DNA from: Microbulbifer sp. Q7
GTDB taxonomy: Bacteria > Pseudomonadota > Gammaproteobacteria > Pseudomonadales > Cellvibrionaceae
Length of the DNA: 64,000 nucleotides
NCBI RefSeq assembly: GCF_001639145.1
Contig: NZ_LROY01000002.1
Span: forward strand, 2,450,501 to 2,514,500
Direction: 5' to 3'
A program made the position numbers and the translations under genes. Each line of letters starts with the position of its first letter. The first letter of the stretch is position 1. A model generated the notes under the pieces. It was given only the letters and a program-made list of their open reading frames with translations. It searched no databases and was not told where the DNA came from. Positions 35,722 through 44,858 of this stretch are shown one piece after another.

Positions 35722-36561
35722 ATGGGTGGCAATATCAAAGAATGGCTGATCGCCCTGCTGGTGGTGGCCGCGGTTGTTTTTGGCATCTACTGGTTTGCCG
35801 TGCGCGAAGCCCCAGCACCGGAAGTGTCCGCCCCCGTGACCGAGCCCGCACCGGAAACCCAGCCCGGCGTTGACCTGGAAGAGCCGGCGGAGCCTGTCAT
35901 CCCTCCGGTACCGGAACCTGTCGAGCCTGAAGACCCACCGCGCCAACTGCCCGCCCTCAATAGCAGCGATCGCGAAGCGCACACCGACATCATCAGCCTT
36001 TCCTCCGACGGCGCCCTTGCAAAATGGATTGTGCCCGATGAAGTGGTACGCAAATGGGTGGCCGCGGTAAACACTGCGACCAAGGGCGACCTGATGCACA
36101 AGAACCGCCCGTTCAACAATGTGGATGGCAAACTCGCGGTCAAGGAACTGGAAACCCGCGACGATGGGCAAAAAGTGTATGTGCTGTCGCAGGAGAACTA
36201 CCAGCGCTACGATCAGCCGGTGCGCCTGTTCGCCATGGTGGATACCGATACCGCGGTGAACCTCTACCAGTTCTGGTACCCGCGCCTGAAACAGGCCTAT
36301 GGCGAGCTGGGGCTGAAAAACAAGAACTTCCACGCAGCAGTAATAGCGGCCATCGACCAGGCACTGGCCGCGCCGGAAGTGGAAGGCCCCATAAAACTGG
36401 TGCGCCCCACGGTGTATTACAAGTTTGAGGATGAGAAGCTGGAGAAAATGCCCGGCCTGCACAAACTGATGATTCGCATCGGCCCGGACAATGCGGCACG
36501 GGTAAAGGAAAAATTGCGCGAGCTGAAAGCGGCATTGCAGAACCTGCCCAGCGAACAGTAG
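35722..36561 (+). CDS. DUF3014 family membrane-anchored protein
   Basis: A 279-residue protein with one N-terminal transmembrane helix (WLIALLVVAAVVFGIYWF), a Pro/Glu-rich linker (~residues 30-80) and a folded C-terminal domain of the DUF3014 type (LAKWIVPDEVVRKWVAAV, then YQRYDQPVRLFAMVD). It is probably an inner-membrane protein facing the periplasm. The function is unknown. GGGAGG precedes ATG. It seems unrelated to the amylase genes around it. Confidence 0.88.
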   Translation: MGGNIKEWLIALLVVAAVVFGIYWFAVREAPAPEVSAPVTEPAPETQPGVDLEEPAEPVIPPVPEPVEPEDPPRQLPALNSSDREAHTDIISLSSDGALAKWIVPDEVVRKWVAAVNTATKGDLMHKNRPFNNVDGKLAVKELETRDDGQKVYVLSQENYQRYDQPVRLFAMVDTDTAVNLYQFWYPRLKQAYGELGLKNKNFHAAVIAAIDQALAAPEVEGPIKLVRPTVYYKFEDEKLEKMPGLHKLMIRIGPDNAARVKEKLRELKAALQNLPSEQ

Positions 36562-36604
36562 TTGCGGCGCCCGTAATTTGGACGCAAACAATAAAGCAGT
36601 GACC

Positions 36605-36637
36605 AAAAAAAGCCGGTATCAGTTTCCTGATACCGGC
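36605..36637 (-). terminator. Terminator of the minus-strand amylase gene
   Basis: GCCGGTATCAG / CTGATACCGGC stem (11 bp) with loop TTTC; on the minus strand it is followed by seven T. It lies ~135 bases after the amylase stop. Confidence 0.88.
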
Positions 36638-36697
36638 AAGCCTTTCGACGAGAAAGAGAAGTCGCACTCACATGGGCCGAATCCGGCCCTGCACATT

Positions 36698-36739
36698 AAA
36701 ACCAAACCAAAAAGCTAAACCCAAAAACCAAACCAAAAA
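36698..36739 (-). repeat. Direct repeat in the amylase 3' untranslated region
   Basis: The 16-mer AAAACCAAACCAAAAA occurs twice (36698-36713 and 36724-36739), 26 bases apart, between the amylase stop and its terminator. On the transcribed strand this is U/G-rich. Confidence 0.6.
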
Positions 36740-36773
36740 AACAAGCCAAAACTCAGGACACTATTGGTACGCG

Positions 36774-38522
36774 TTAGCGCGCGCTGAGCTGCCCCTGCTG
36801 ACTTGTGCCCAGCAGCAGGATGTCAAACTCGGTGTCAAAGGTCAGCGTGCCATTCTCCACCCGGGCTTCCGCACCGGAGTAGTAATCTTTCACCAGCGTA
36901 CCCTCGGCAAACACGTCACCGGCGCTCAGTGTTTTTTCGCCGGCGTCCAATTCCAGCGCAACCATGACGCGATCGCTTTCAAACGTGCGCGAGAAAACAT
37001 AGGGCGCTTCGCTCAGCTGCTGGTGTACACCGGCACCCACTGCGGGATGCGACTGCCGGAACTGGCCCAGTTTCTGCCAGTGGCTGAGAATATCGCTGGT
37101 GCGTTCCTGCTTAATACTGTTCCAGTCCATGGGTACACGCATGGATGCATCGCCGTAGGCCTGCTCGTCAATCATCGGGCGGGCAATTTCGTCGCCGTAG
37201 TAAATCTGGGCGGCACCCGGTGCCAGCATCAGTTTCAGCGCGGCGCTTTTTACCTGCTTGCGCTCACGATCAAACGAACTGAAGTCGTCGTGGGAGCCGA
37301 TGTAGTTAAGAACAGAAACACCGTCCAGCTCGCCACCGTTCAGGATGCTGGAGTATTCGCTGAAAATACTCTCCATGTCCTGCTTGGCATGGGTGGCAAA
37401 ACCCATGTTGATCAGGCTGTCGAAGCCGTGGTTGAAGAAGTCGACCTTGCGATCACCGAAGTCGTAGTAGCGACCTTCGCTGCTGGCGAAATTATTTACA
37501 CCGTAATGGTAAACCTCGCCAACCATAAAGAACTCGCGATCATCCAGTTTGCTCTCTGGATTGTTCGCCTTCCACTCCGCCAGGGCCAGGCTGGCTTCTT
37601 TTTTCAGCACGCCCCAGATTTCCGGTTCAACGTGCTTTACAGTATCCACACGGAAGCCTGCCACACCGTATTCGCGCACCCAGTCGGTCAGCCATTTCAC
37701 GATGTAGTACTTGGGCGCACGCGGGTAGCCGGTGCGCTCGAAGAAGGCGTCCAGCTCGGCCACTTCCTTCTCCAGACGGCCTTCGCGCTGCCACTTTTCG
37801 GTGAGCTGCGGCGGCAGGTCGACCGGCTCTTCGCTCTCGGTCAGGATGTCTGGAAGGTTATCGGTCAGTGCGCAGGTGACGTTCTGGGCAAAGCTGCTCC
37901 AGTCACACTGCGGATTGGTCCGAACCCAGTCGGACGGCCACAGCGGATCTTCGCGGGTCACCGGGCCGGTATGGTTGATGATGACGTCCAGCAGGATACG
38001 CAGACCTTTGCTGCGCGCCTTGGCGATCAGCTCGGCCAGTTCTTCCTCGGTGCCAAAGTTCGCGTCCACGCTGGTCCAGTCTTTCGGCCAGTAACCGTGG
38101 AAGGCGTAGGTGCGTTTGTCGCCCTCATCAAAGCCGTGCACGTTCTCGATCACCGGAGACATCCAGATGGCGTCCACGCCGAGATCGTTGAAGTAGCCCT
38201 CGTCCAGCTTCTGGATCACACCGCGCAGGTCACCCCCATGGAAACCACGCAAATGCGCCGCGTCATCTTTACGGCCATAAGACAGGTCATTGTCCGGATT
38301 GCCGTTGTGAAAGCGGTCCGGAAGCATGAAATAGACGGTGGCGTTTTTCCAGAAAGGATCCGCGCTGTCCGGCTTGACCTCGGTCAAGGCAGGGGCACTG
38401 GCTTCAGGGGAAGATGGCGCCAATTCAGCATCAGACAGAGCCCCGGACTGGCGCTCGGAACAGGCGGTGATGGTCAGTGCCAATGCGGGAATCAGGGCAC
38501 TCAAACCGGTAACTTTTCTCAT
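36774..38522 (-). CDS. GH13 alpha-amylase lipoprotein (periplasmic MalS-like)
   Basis: A 582-residue lipoprotein (lipobox ending TITAC, Cys21) with a GH13 barrel of the type that starts YFMLPDRFHNGNPDNDLS. Catalytic residues are Asp in AGFRVDTVKHVEPE, Glu in FMVGEVYHYG and Asp in YIGSHDDFSSF; the residue before His is Ser where most relatives have Asn. It should release short maltodextrins from starch. A MalT-box-like element lies 67 bases before the start, and a terminator follows the gene, so it is monocistronic and in the MalT regulon. Confidence 0.92.
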   Translation of the reverse strand: MRKVTGLSALIPALALTITACSERQSGALSDAELAPSSPEASAPALTEVKPDSADPFWKNATVYFMLPDRFHNGNPDNDLSYGRKDDAAHLRGFHGGDLRGVIQKLDEGYFNDLGVDAIWMSPVIENVHGFDEGDKRTYAFHGYWPKDWTSVDANFGTEEELAELIAKARSKGLRILLDVIINHTGPVTREDPLWPSDWVRTNPQCDWSSFAQNVTCALTDNLPDILTESEEPVDLPPQLTEKWQREGRLEKEVAELDAFFERTGYPRAPKYYIVKWLTDWVREYGVAGFRVDTVKHVEPEIWGVLKKEASLALAEWKANNPESKLDDREFFMVGEVYHYGVNNFASSEGRYYDFGDRKVDFFNHGFDSLINMGFATHAKQDMESIFSEYSSILNGGELDGVSVLNYIGSHDDFSSFDRERKQVKSAALKLMLAPGAAQIYYGDEIARPMIDEQAYGDASMRVPMDWNSIKQERTSDILSHWQKLGQFRQSHPAVGAGVHQQLSEAPYVFSRTFESDRVMVALELDAGEKTLSAGDVFAEGTLVKDYYSGAEARVENGTLTFDTEFDILLLGTSQQGQLSAR

Positions 38523-38589
38523 TATATTCTCTCCGTCGTGATCGAACGGTCATCACAGCAGCCTACTGTAACCGCCTCGCCCACAGATT

Positions 38590-38614
38590 CATCCTCCCGG
38601 GGCGGGGCGTAGAT
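38590..38614 (-). promoter_or_regulatory. MalT-box-like element ahead of the MalS-like amylase
   Basis: On the minus strand: ACGCCCCG, then CCCCGGGAGGATG, with one mismatch to the MalT box. It is gaplessly alignable with the sites at 17172 and 28969. Confidence 0.6.
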
Positions 38615-38803
38615 GAAATGATCGAACACCGGTGATAGGCTTGACGCCCCAGTTTTGGGGCCACCCAGAAGCCGGAAAGCGGCTGTACAAAAACAGGTGG
38701 CGACTGCGAGACACCCGGCAGACGCGCGGCAGGATAGACCGCGCCGGACCCGGCGACGTAGCGAGAACCTAGGGAACAGATTTTTTAAATTGAAGGAGTG
38801 AAC

Positions 38804-39646
38804 ATGCAGGACAAACCCGTCGTATTCGTTGTGGTAGACCCGAACGATGACCGCCAAGTAGCCCTGGAGCGCGCACTGGCGACCGCCCGCGAGCGCAACC
38901 CGCAGCCCAAACTGGCCGTATTCGTTGCGGTGGATGGGGAAGCGGTCGACACCCGCGCGGTCAACGACCACCTGTTCCGCGACGAATTCTGGTTCCGTGA
39001 CCAGATCCGCAAGCCCATTGAAGAAGCGGGCGTGGAGTTCGAGATTACCGTGTGCTGGTCCAGTGACTGGCAGGGCGCGATCATTCAGGAATCCAAGCGC
39101 TGCAACGCGGAAATGATCTACCTGCCGGTGCACGCCCGTACCAGCAGCCGCCGCTTCACCTTTGCCGAGTCAAAGTGGCAGGTGCTGAAGCAGGCAAAAT
39201 GCCCGGTGGTGCTGATCCGCCCGAATGCGAAAGACCGCCGCAAGGTGGTACTGGCCACGGTGAACTACCAGGCCAAAACCACCCAGCAGCGCCAGCTCAA
39301 CCGCCAGATCACCGAGCGCGCCGGTTATATTGCCGAGGTGTACGGTGCCGAGCTGCACCTGGTGAATGCCTTTCTGGATTCCATGCTGTACCCGGACCGC
39401 GGCGCGCTGGCCAAGCTGGCACAGAAGACCGGCGTACCCACCGACCGTATCCACGTGAAGCAGGGCTATACCAACGAGGTCGTGGCCGAGATTGCCAAGG
39501 AAATCGATGCAGACCTGGTAGTAATGGGCACCCTGAACCAGTACGGCGAAACCGGCTCCCTGCTGCGCGGCAACACTGCCGAGCGTGTCATTGGTTCGGT
39601 AGAAACCGATGTGATGGTGTGTAACGCCTTTACCAGCACCAAGTAA
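38804..39646 (+). CDS. Universal stress protein (tandem UspA domains)
   Basis: A 280-residue cytosolic protein with two Usp-type alpha/beta domains. The second ends in VVMGTLNQYGETGSLLRGNTAERVIG, close to the GxGxxG-(S/T) nucleotide motif of UspE-like proteins. ATG 38804 was chosen because AAGGAG lies six bases upstream. The family helps cells survive starvation and stress. A GC-rich stem (39662-39670 with 39676-39684) follows but lacks a T-run. Confidence 0.9.
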   Translation: MQDKPVVFVVVDPNDDRQVALERALATARERNPQPKLAVFVAVDGEAVDTRAVNDHLFRDEFWFRDQIRKPIEEAGVEFEITVCWSSDWQGAIIQESKRCNAEMIYLPVHARTSSRRFTFAESKWQVLKQAKCPVVLIRPNAKDRRKVVLATVNYQAKTTQQRQLNRQITERAGYIAEVYGAELHLVNAFLDSMLYPDRGALAKLAQKTGVPTDRIHVKQGYTNEVVAEIAKEIDADLVVMGTLNQYGETGSLLRGNTAERVIGSVETDVMVCNAFTSTK

Positions 39647-39723
39647 CCGCTCCCCAAATTGCACCGCCGCGTTCTGCGGCGGTGACGCTCTTGCCGCCGC
39701 CACCTTCGATTCCTTATTCCGCG

Positions 39724-42700
39724 TTACTTGAACGAGAACAGTGCGCGACGCACAGTGCCGTCATCCAGCTTCAGTAACAGCACGCGACAACTGCCGCTCC
39801 AGGACTTTTCTGTTTTCCAGTTGTACTGGTAGGTATCGCTGCCCGGGCTGTATTTGAGCGTGCTACTGCCGGCAGTATACGCCGCGTCTTCCAGTGTATT
39901 TACCTGCACCCCGGAAGAGCAGTTGGCTGCGGTGCTGAACAGCTGCCCGCCGAGGAGAATATCGAGGCCGTGGTCACCAGCCAGCCCAAACTTCACCGGC
40001 ACCACCTGCCCGGCCTTGACCTGGTTGCTCACCGGCAGGGCGTCGATGGGTTCGAGGAAACCACTGAAGGCATAGTGCACGTCAAACGTAACCGCTGCCT
40101 CGCTGAGGTTGTCTGCGAGGTCCAGCCCGTCGTTGCAGGCTGCGGTAAAACGCCCGACGCCATTGCTGGTACCGCCACTCACCACCGGAATCGCCTCACG
40201 GGCCACACCGGACAGGCTATCGCTGGTGGTGCAGCCGTGGCTGGGCACCGAACCGAGGGTGTAAATATCGCCCATGCTGATCACGGTTACCGCAACGTCT
40301 GGCGGTGTTGTATCAATGGCGATGGGGCTGAGCGTGGTCGACGCATCATTGTCTGCCCGATCCCGCGCAGCACCGCTGGCGCTCTGGTTCGCGCCTTCCT
40401 GGTCCAGTAGCACCGGCGCCGAGCAGGACTGCACACCGGAAAGGCTGTCGGTACAGGTAAACAACACCTGCACCGCGGCGTTGTGCCAACCGGCACTGTT
40501 CGCGGGCGGCTGTACCGCGCCCACAATGGACGGCGGCTCGCGGTCGATGCGAATGGGCCCTACCTCCATGGTGTCGGTATTGCCAGCCAGATCGCGGGCG
40601 TCGCCACGAACGGTGACGCCGTCACTGCCGGCCGGTAGCGAGGCCAGTAACTGGTCCGGTCCGCAGTCCGCCACGGGAACGCCGGAGCCGGCGATGCCGG
40701 TGTCCGGGTCGACGTCGTCACAGTAGAAGCGCACCGCAACCTCGGTATTGTTCCAGCCAAATTCATTGGCATCGGGAAGCGACTCCCCGGCGATCTGCGG
40801 CGCGACGGTATCAATCGAGATGGGCAAGCGGGTGGTGGCACTGCGATTGCCGGCCAGGTCCCGCGCACTGAATTCGAGGCGATTCACCCCTTCCGCGTCC
40901 AGCGCCACCGCCACTTCCGCGGCGGCCGTTGATCCATCGAGCCGCACCGGCTCCCGCACCAAGTAGTCGATGGCGGCAAGTCCCGAGCCTTCATCGGTAG
41001 CCCGCAAGGTGACCTGCACCGGTTTGCTGCTGTGCCAGCCACTGGGCTCTGCGGCGGGGGACACGTCCGCCGTCACCAGCGGCGGTATCGCGTCTTCCTT
41101 TTTGCACAGCAATTCCCTGGCGGGGTCCGGCTCACCGCGGCTGATGGCTTCAGCCCGTTCCCAGACCCGTACAAACGCCTCGGCGGAACAAAACAGCTGA
41201 TCCTCGTAGTGGGCGTCGAGCCCGACCTGACGCAGGTCGGCAATCAAATCCGGCAGCAGGCCGATGTGCGCGAGACCATCCACGTTGTAGTCGTAACGCT
41301 TGAAGCCGGTTTGCTGCCGTTCGAACACCCCAAACCCCTCCAGCTCGAACGGATATTGCACCGCGTTTCTGTCGACTTCCTGCCGCGCCCGCTCCTGCCC
41401 GTTGTCCGCCTCCCAGCCACCGCAGGCGTCGCTGCCAAAGCGCGGCCCAAGATGGCCGGCGATGCCATTGAAGTCACTGCCCATGGCCACCGGTGCGCCC
41501 ATCACATCCACCGCATACTGCAGGGCCTGCCCCCAGGTTTTTGAGGAATAGCGGCAATTATTGTGAATCACACTGCCGTGTTCCGGTGTGCGGTAAGCAA
41601 GATTGAAACTGTCGCCGTAAGAATCGGTGTCCTGCACATCGTCCTTGAGCATCGCGGCGATCATGCCGCCACTATCGCGGATTGCCTCGAGCTGCGCCCG
41701 TGTGCGCATGCGTTCGTGCCGCCCTTTGCCGCCATACACTCGGGGGAACAGATCGAAGAACTGCACATGACTGGCAATCAGTGGGTAAGCCTCACCGGTA
41801 GTGGGGGAGAATGTGCGGCTCAGTCCGATCATATTGTCGATGGACTTATTCGACATATGGTCGATATCGATGAGGATGCCTTTTTCCATCAGCAGGCGCA
41901 TCAGCTCCGCCCCCTTGCCCAGCTGGCCATCGGTGCCCAGTTGCAAGCCGCGCGCGTTGCACATGGCCTCGGCAACGGTCTGCGCGGGGTAAGTCGGTAG
42001 CCCGGGGGCCGCGCCGCCGAACCCGAGTAGATTCAACAAGGCACCAACAGAGGTATTGAGTTTGAAACCGTAGTCACCCTTGCCGACACCACAGTTCTCG
42101 ACACTCCACCAGCGCTGCTCGACCACCGCCTGCCCAACACCGATAGCGTCCTGCCAGGTGGCCGCCGCGCCGAAGGCATTGTCGAAGTTATGCACCGGAA
42201 AAACATGACGCACGCCCAGGTCATAAATAACCTGAACCGCTTCTTCCAAGGTGGCAGGGGTTTCCAATCCCGTGGCCTCGGCGGGCAAACCGAAGTCCGC
42301 CGGACAACCTGACTCCTTACAGTTGAACAGGTTGTCCACCTCGATACCGAGCATCACTGCCAGCTTGCCACTGCTAATCACCTGCCGCGCCTGCTCCGGG
42401 GTGGTGACAATACGGAACCAGCCCTCCCCAACGCCGTTACCATTGATCACCCCGTCGGCCAGGTCATCGATAAACGCCTCGAATTTTTTCGCCGCCAGTA
42501 GCTGCTCAATGATCGGCTTCATCGAGTTTTCACAGGCGGCCCAGCGCCCAGTATCATTGGTGCTTTTGCACAGCGCCTCGTTGGTAACTGCCAGCATGGA
42601 GACCGCACGCAGGCCGCCGCGCCAGGCGCGCTCCAGCCATACGTAATAAGCCTGCTGGTGGGTGGTACTGGTCCACTTAGGCCAACCACTGAAGTAAGGC

Positions 42701-43626
42701 GCGCCGTACTGGGAGCGGGTGCCATCCTGGGTGCCATCGCCGATGGTATCGCGACCGAGACCGTGGTCAGAGTGCTCGTGTATGGCGAGATCCCCGTCGG
42801 GTGAAAGGGCGGTATTGATGTTGTAGGTTTGGTTGAGGGTAAAGTTACCGTTCGCATCCCGCGGTGCCGGCTCACCCACAAACACATTGCCGCCGTGGGC
42901 GGTGTCCGCCAGCAGGTGCAGGTGCATATCCAGATAGCCCCGCATCACACTGCTGCTTTTAACCCCGGGGGGCGCCCAGCCCGTGGCCGGTTCGCTTGGG
43001 ATATTACCGGGGCTCGCTTTGACACAGGTTCCAATGGACCTTTGCGCGGTAATACCATCGGTGCAGGTGGCGTCTCCGCTGACCGCAATAAACTTGTCCG
43101 CCCAGCCATCGATTTGCTGGATTAACCCGGATTCACAGGGCAGCCCGCCCTCGATCACACAGCAGGCGCGCTGCCCCTCACCGCCACATCCGGTCGAGCG
43201 TTCCTGGGCACAGGTGTGCTGCGACTTGCCACCGAAAAAGGCACCAAACGCCGAGCACCAGCAGTTGTCACCCACACAACCGTCCAGCGGTGCCAGGCTG
43301 CGGGAATCGCATACCCCGGAGACGTCACTGAATTCACCGGCGCCATTGCAACAGCCCCGTTCACCGGCGCCGCCACAATTGGTGGGTTTAACGCAGGTGC
43401 CCGCAGGCAAAGGACCGAAAATAAAATCACAGGCGCCGGGATACTCCCCCGCCGCCACCTCAATCAGTCCCGAGTCACAGGAGGGCAGACGCTCGAAGAA
43501 GCAGCAGGCGCGTTCATTCACGCCTCCGCAGGAGGCCCAGCTAACGCTGCTGACAAGGCTGAGTAACAGGAATAACAGCCACAGAAAGGTTTTGGGTACT
43601 ACACGATAATTGGCGACTCGATCCAT
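39724..43626 (-). CDS. Giant secreted M19 dipeptidase-like protein with Cys-rich and Ig-like modules
   Basis: A 1300-residue exported protein. Residues 1-31 are a signal peptide. Residues ~32-205 hold four cysteine-rich repeats built on CGG...(E/Q)RACC. Residues ~225-865 form a metal-dependent TIM-barrel like microsomal dipeptidase (M19-related), with DMHLHLLAD, LIDIDHMSNKS, LIASHVQFF and VAMGSDFNG as likely zinc ligands. Then come Ig-like repeats, each starting with GWH(N/S) or GWNN, and a C-terminal PxKF domain (VVPVKFGLAGDHG). It is probably extracellular. The substrate is unknown; family members cleave dipeptides or related amides. Confidence 0.85.
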   Translation of the reverse strand: MDRVANYRVVPKTFLWLLFLLLSLVSSVSWASCGGVNERACCFFERLPSCDSGLIEVAAGEYPGACDFIFGPLPAGTCVKPTNCGGAGERGCCNGAGEFSDVSGVCDSRSLAPLDGCVGDNCWCSAFGAFFGGKSQHTCAQERSTGCGGEGQRACCVIEGGLPCESGLIQQIDGWADKFIAVSGDATCTDGITAQRSIGTCVKASPGNIPSEPATGWAPPGVKSSSVMRGYLDMHLHLLADTAHGGNVFVGEPAPRDANGNFTLNQTYNINTALSPDGDLAIHEHSDHGLGRDTIGDGTQDGTRSQYGAPYFSGWPKWTSTTHQQAYYVWLERAWRGGLRAVSMLAVTNEALCKSTNDTGRWAACENSMKPIIEQLLAAKKFEAFIDDLADGVINGNGVGEGWFRIVTTPEQARQVISSGKLAVMLGIEVDNLFNCKESGCPADFGLPAEATGLETPATLEEAVQVIYDLGVRHVFPVHNFDNAFGAAATWQDAIGVGQAVVEQRWWSVENCGVGKGDYGFKLNTSVGALLNLLGFGGAAPGLPTYPAQTVAEAMCNARGLQLGTDGQLGKGAELMRLLMEKGILIDIDHMSNKSIDNMIGLSRTFSPTTGEAYPLIASHVQFFDLFPRVYGGKGRHERMRTRAQLEAIRDSGGMIAAMLKDDVQDTDSYGDSFNLAYRTPEHGSVIHNNCRYSSKTWGQALQYAVDVMGAPVAMGSDFNGIAGHLGPRFGSDACGGWEADNGQERARQEVDRNAVQYPFELEGFGVFERQQTGFKRYDYNVDGLAHIGLLPDLIADLRQVGLDAHYEDQLFCSAEAFVRVWERAEAISRGEPDPARELLCKKEDAIPPLVTADVSPAAEPSGWHSSKPVQVTLRATDEGSGLAAIDYLVREPVRLDGSTAAAEVAVALDAEGVNRLEFSARDLAGNRSATTRLPISIDTVAPQIAGESLPDANEFGWNNTEVAVRFYCDDVDPDTGIAGSGVPVADCGPDQLLASLPAGSDGVTVRGDARDLAGNTDTMEVGPIRIDREPPSIVGAVQPPANSAGWHNAAVQVLFTCTDSLSGVQSCSAPVLLDQEGANQSASGAARDRADNDASTTLSPIAIDTTPPDVAVTVISMGDIYTLGSVPSHGCTTSDSLSGVAREAIPVVSGGTSNGVGRFTAACNDGLDLADNLSEAAVTFDVHYAFSGFLEPIDALPVSNQVKAGQVVPVKFGLAGDHGLDILLGGQLFSTAANCSSGVQVNTLEDAAYTAGSSTLKYSPGSDTYQYNWKTEKSWSGSCRVLLLKLDDGTVRRALFSFK

Positions 43627-43934
43627 GATCGCGGACTCCGGGGCGTGAGGATTTGGTGATGGGGCCTGATGGCGCTCTCGACGTTACTGCGTTTCGCAGA
43701 ATTTATTATTTGCAGCGGTGCGCTCTGAAATTAGCGCACGCAGGAGGGGATTGCCACGGATAGTGGGCGGGACAATACCTTTCGTGCCACTTTCTCATCA
43801 ATAGAGAAGGCGCCGGCGCGCAGGTCAACTTGTGAGCGCTTAGTCCCAAAGGTCTCCTCCCCACCCAAGGATGAAGCCCTCTCGCGCAGCGCATTGGATA
43901 CTTGCAGCCTACTCTTGGAGCGGAGCCCCTACCC
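43627..43934. other. Divergent intergenic region
   Basis: These 308 bases separate the M19-like gene from the esterase gene and must hold both promoters. No repeats of note, no regulator site of the MalT type and no small gene were seen. Confidence 0.5.
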
Positions 43935-44858
43935 ATGTATAAAACAATCGCACAGGCGCTGCCTCTGCTGCTCGCAGCACAGATACCGCCCGCGGCGGCA
44001 ACCGCACCCGCCACCTCCACGGCACAACCCAATGTGCATGTCATGCCGGCCATTGCAATGCACACGCTACCGCGTGAGCGTCACTACCGTGTCTACCTGC
44101 CCACCGATTACGCACACACCGATAAACGCTATCCGGTGCTGTATATGCACGACGGCCAGAACCTGTTTGACGACGCCACGTCTTATGTGGGCGAATGGGG
44201 CGTGGACGAAAGCCTCAATCAGTTAGCCGCGGATTGCGGCCTGGAAGCGATCGTGGTGGGCATCGATCATGGGGACCAGTTGCGCATGACCGAACTGAAT
44301 CCCTACGACAATGCGCGTTTCGGCAAGGGCGAAGGCGACGCTTATGTGGACTTCCTGGTGCAGGAATTGAAGCCGCGCATTGATCGCGAATACCGCACGC
44401 TGCCCGATCGCGAACACACCCTGATCATCGGTAGCTCCATGGGCGGGCTGATTTCAAACCACGCGATTAACCGTTATCCGGAAGTTTTTGGCAGTGCCGG
44501 CCTTTTTTCGCCCTCATACTGGATCGCCCCGCAAATATTTTTGGCCACCGAAGCCAATCCCGCACTAGAAAATACCCGAATTTACCTGGTGGCCGGTGGC
44601 AAGGAGGGCGAGTCCATGACCCGCGGCTTTGTGCAGATGCAAACGCTCCTGCAGCAAAACGCCAATGCCGATACCTGGCGAGCGAAACTCGACGCGGAAG
44701 GAGAACACAATGAAGCCTTTTGGCAACGCGAGTTTCCGCAAGCCATCCGCTGGATGCTGAACGCGCACTGCGAGAGACAAGAAAAAAGGGCTACTTGTGG
44801 GAAAGAAATGCCTCGTGGGGAGGCAACTGCTTTACCGTACCCTGAATCAGGGTCTTGA
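43935..44858 (+). CDS. Secreted alpha/beta-hydrolase esterase
   Basis: A 307-residue exported esterase of the enterochelin-esterase/esterase-D type. ATG 43935 begins a signal peptide (IAQALPLLLAAQIPPAAA). Motifs are YRVYLPTDYAHTDKRYPVLYMHDGQNLFDD at the start of the fold (given here only as its best-known piece, YMHDGQNLFDD, near residue 75), nucleophile Ser in IIGSSMGGLISN, and a C-terminal His in EGEHNEAFW. It may remove acyl groups from carbohydrates. Its last 68 bases overlap the 3' end of the opposing halogenase gene. Confidence 0.87.
   Translation: MYKTIAQALPLLLAAQIPPAAATAPATSTAQPNVHVMPAIAMHTLPRERHYRVYLPTDYAHTDKRYPVLYMHDGQNLFDDATSYVGEWGVDESLNQLAADCGLEAIVVGIDHGDQLRMTELNPYDNARFGKGEGDAYVDFLVQELKPRIDREYRTLPDREHTLIIGSSMGGLISNHAINRYPEVFGSAGLFSPSYWIAPQIFLATEANPALENTRIYLVAGGKEGESMTRGFVQMQTLLQQNANADTWRAKLDAEGEHNEAFWQREFPQAIRWMLNAHCERQEKRATCGKEMPRGEATALPYPESGS

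Noticed and set aside
36672..38612. 646-residue plus-strand open frame
   Set aside because: Antisense shadow of the MalS-like amylase, whose motifs and lipobox are clear on the minus strand.
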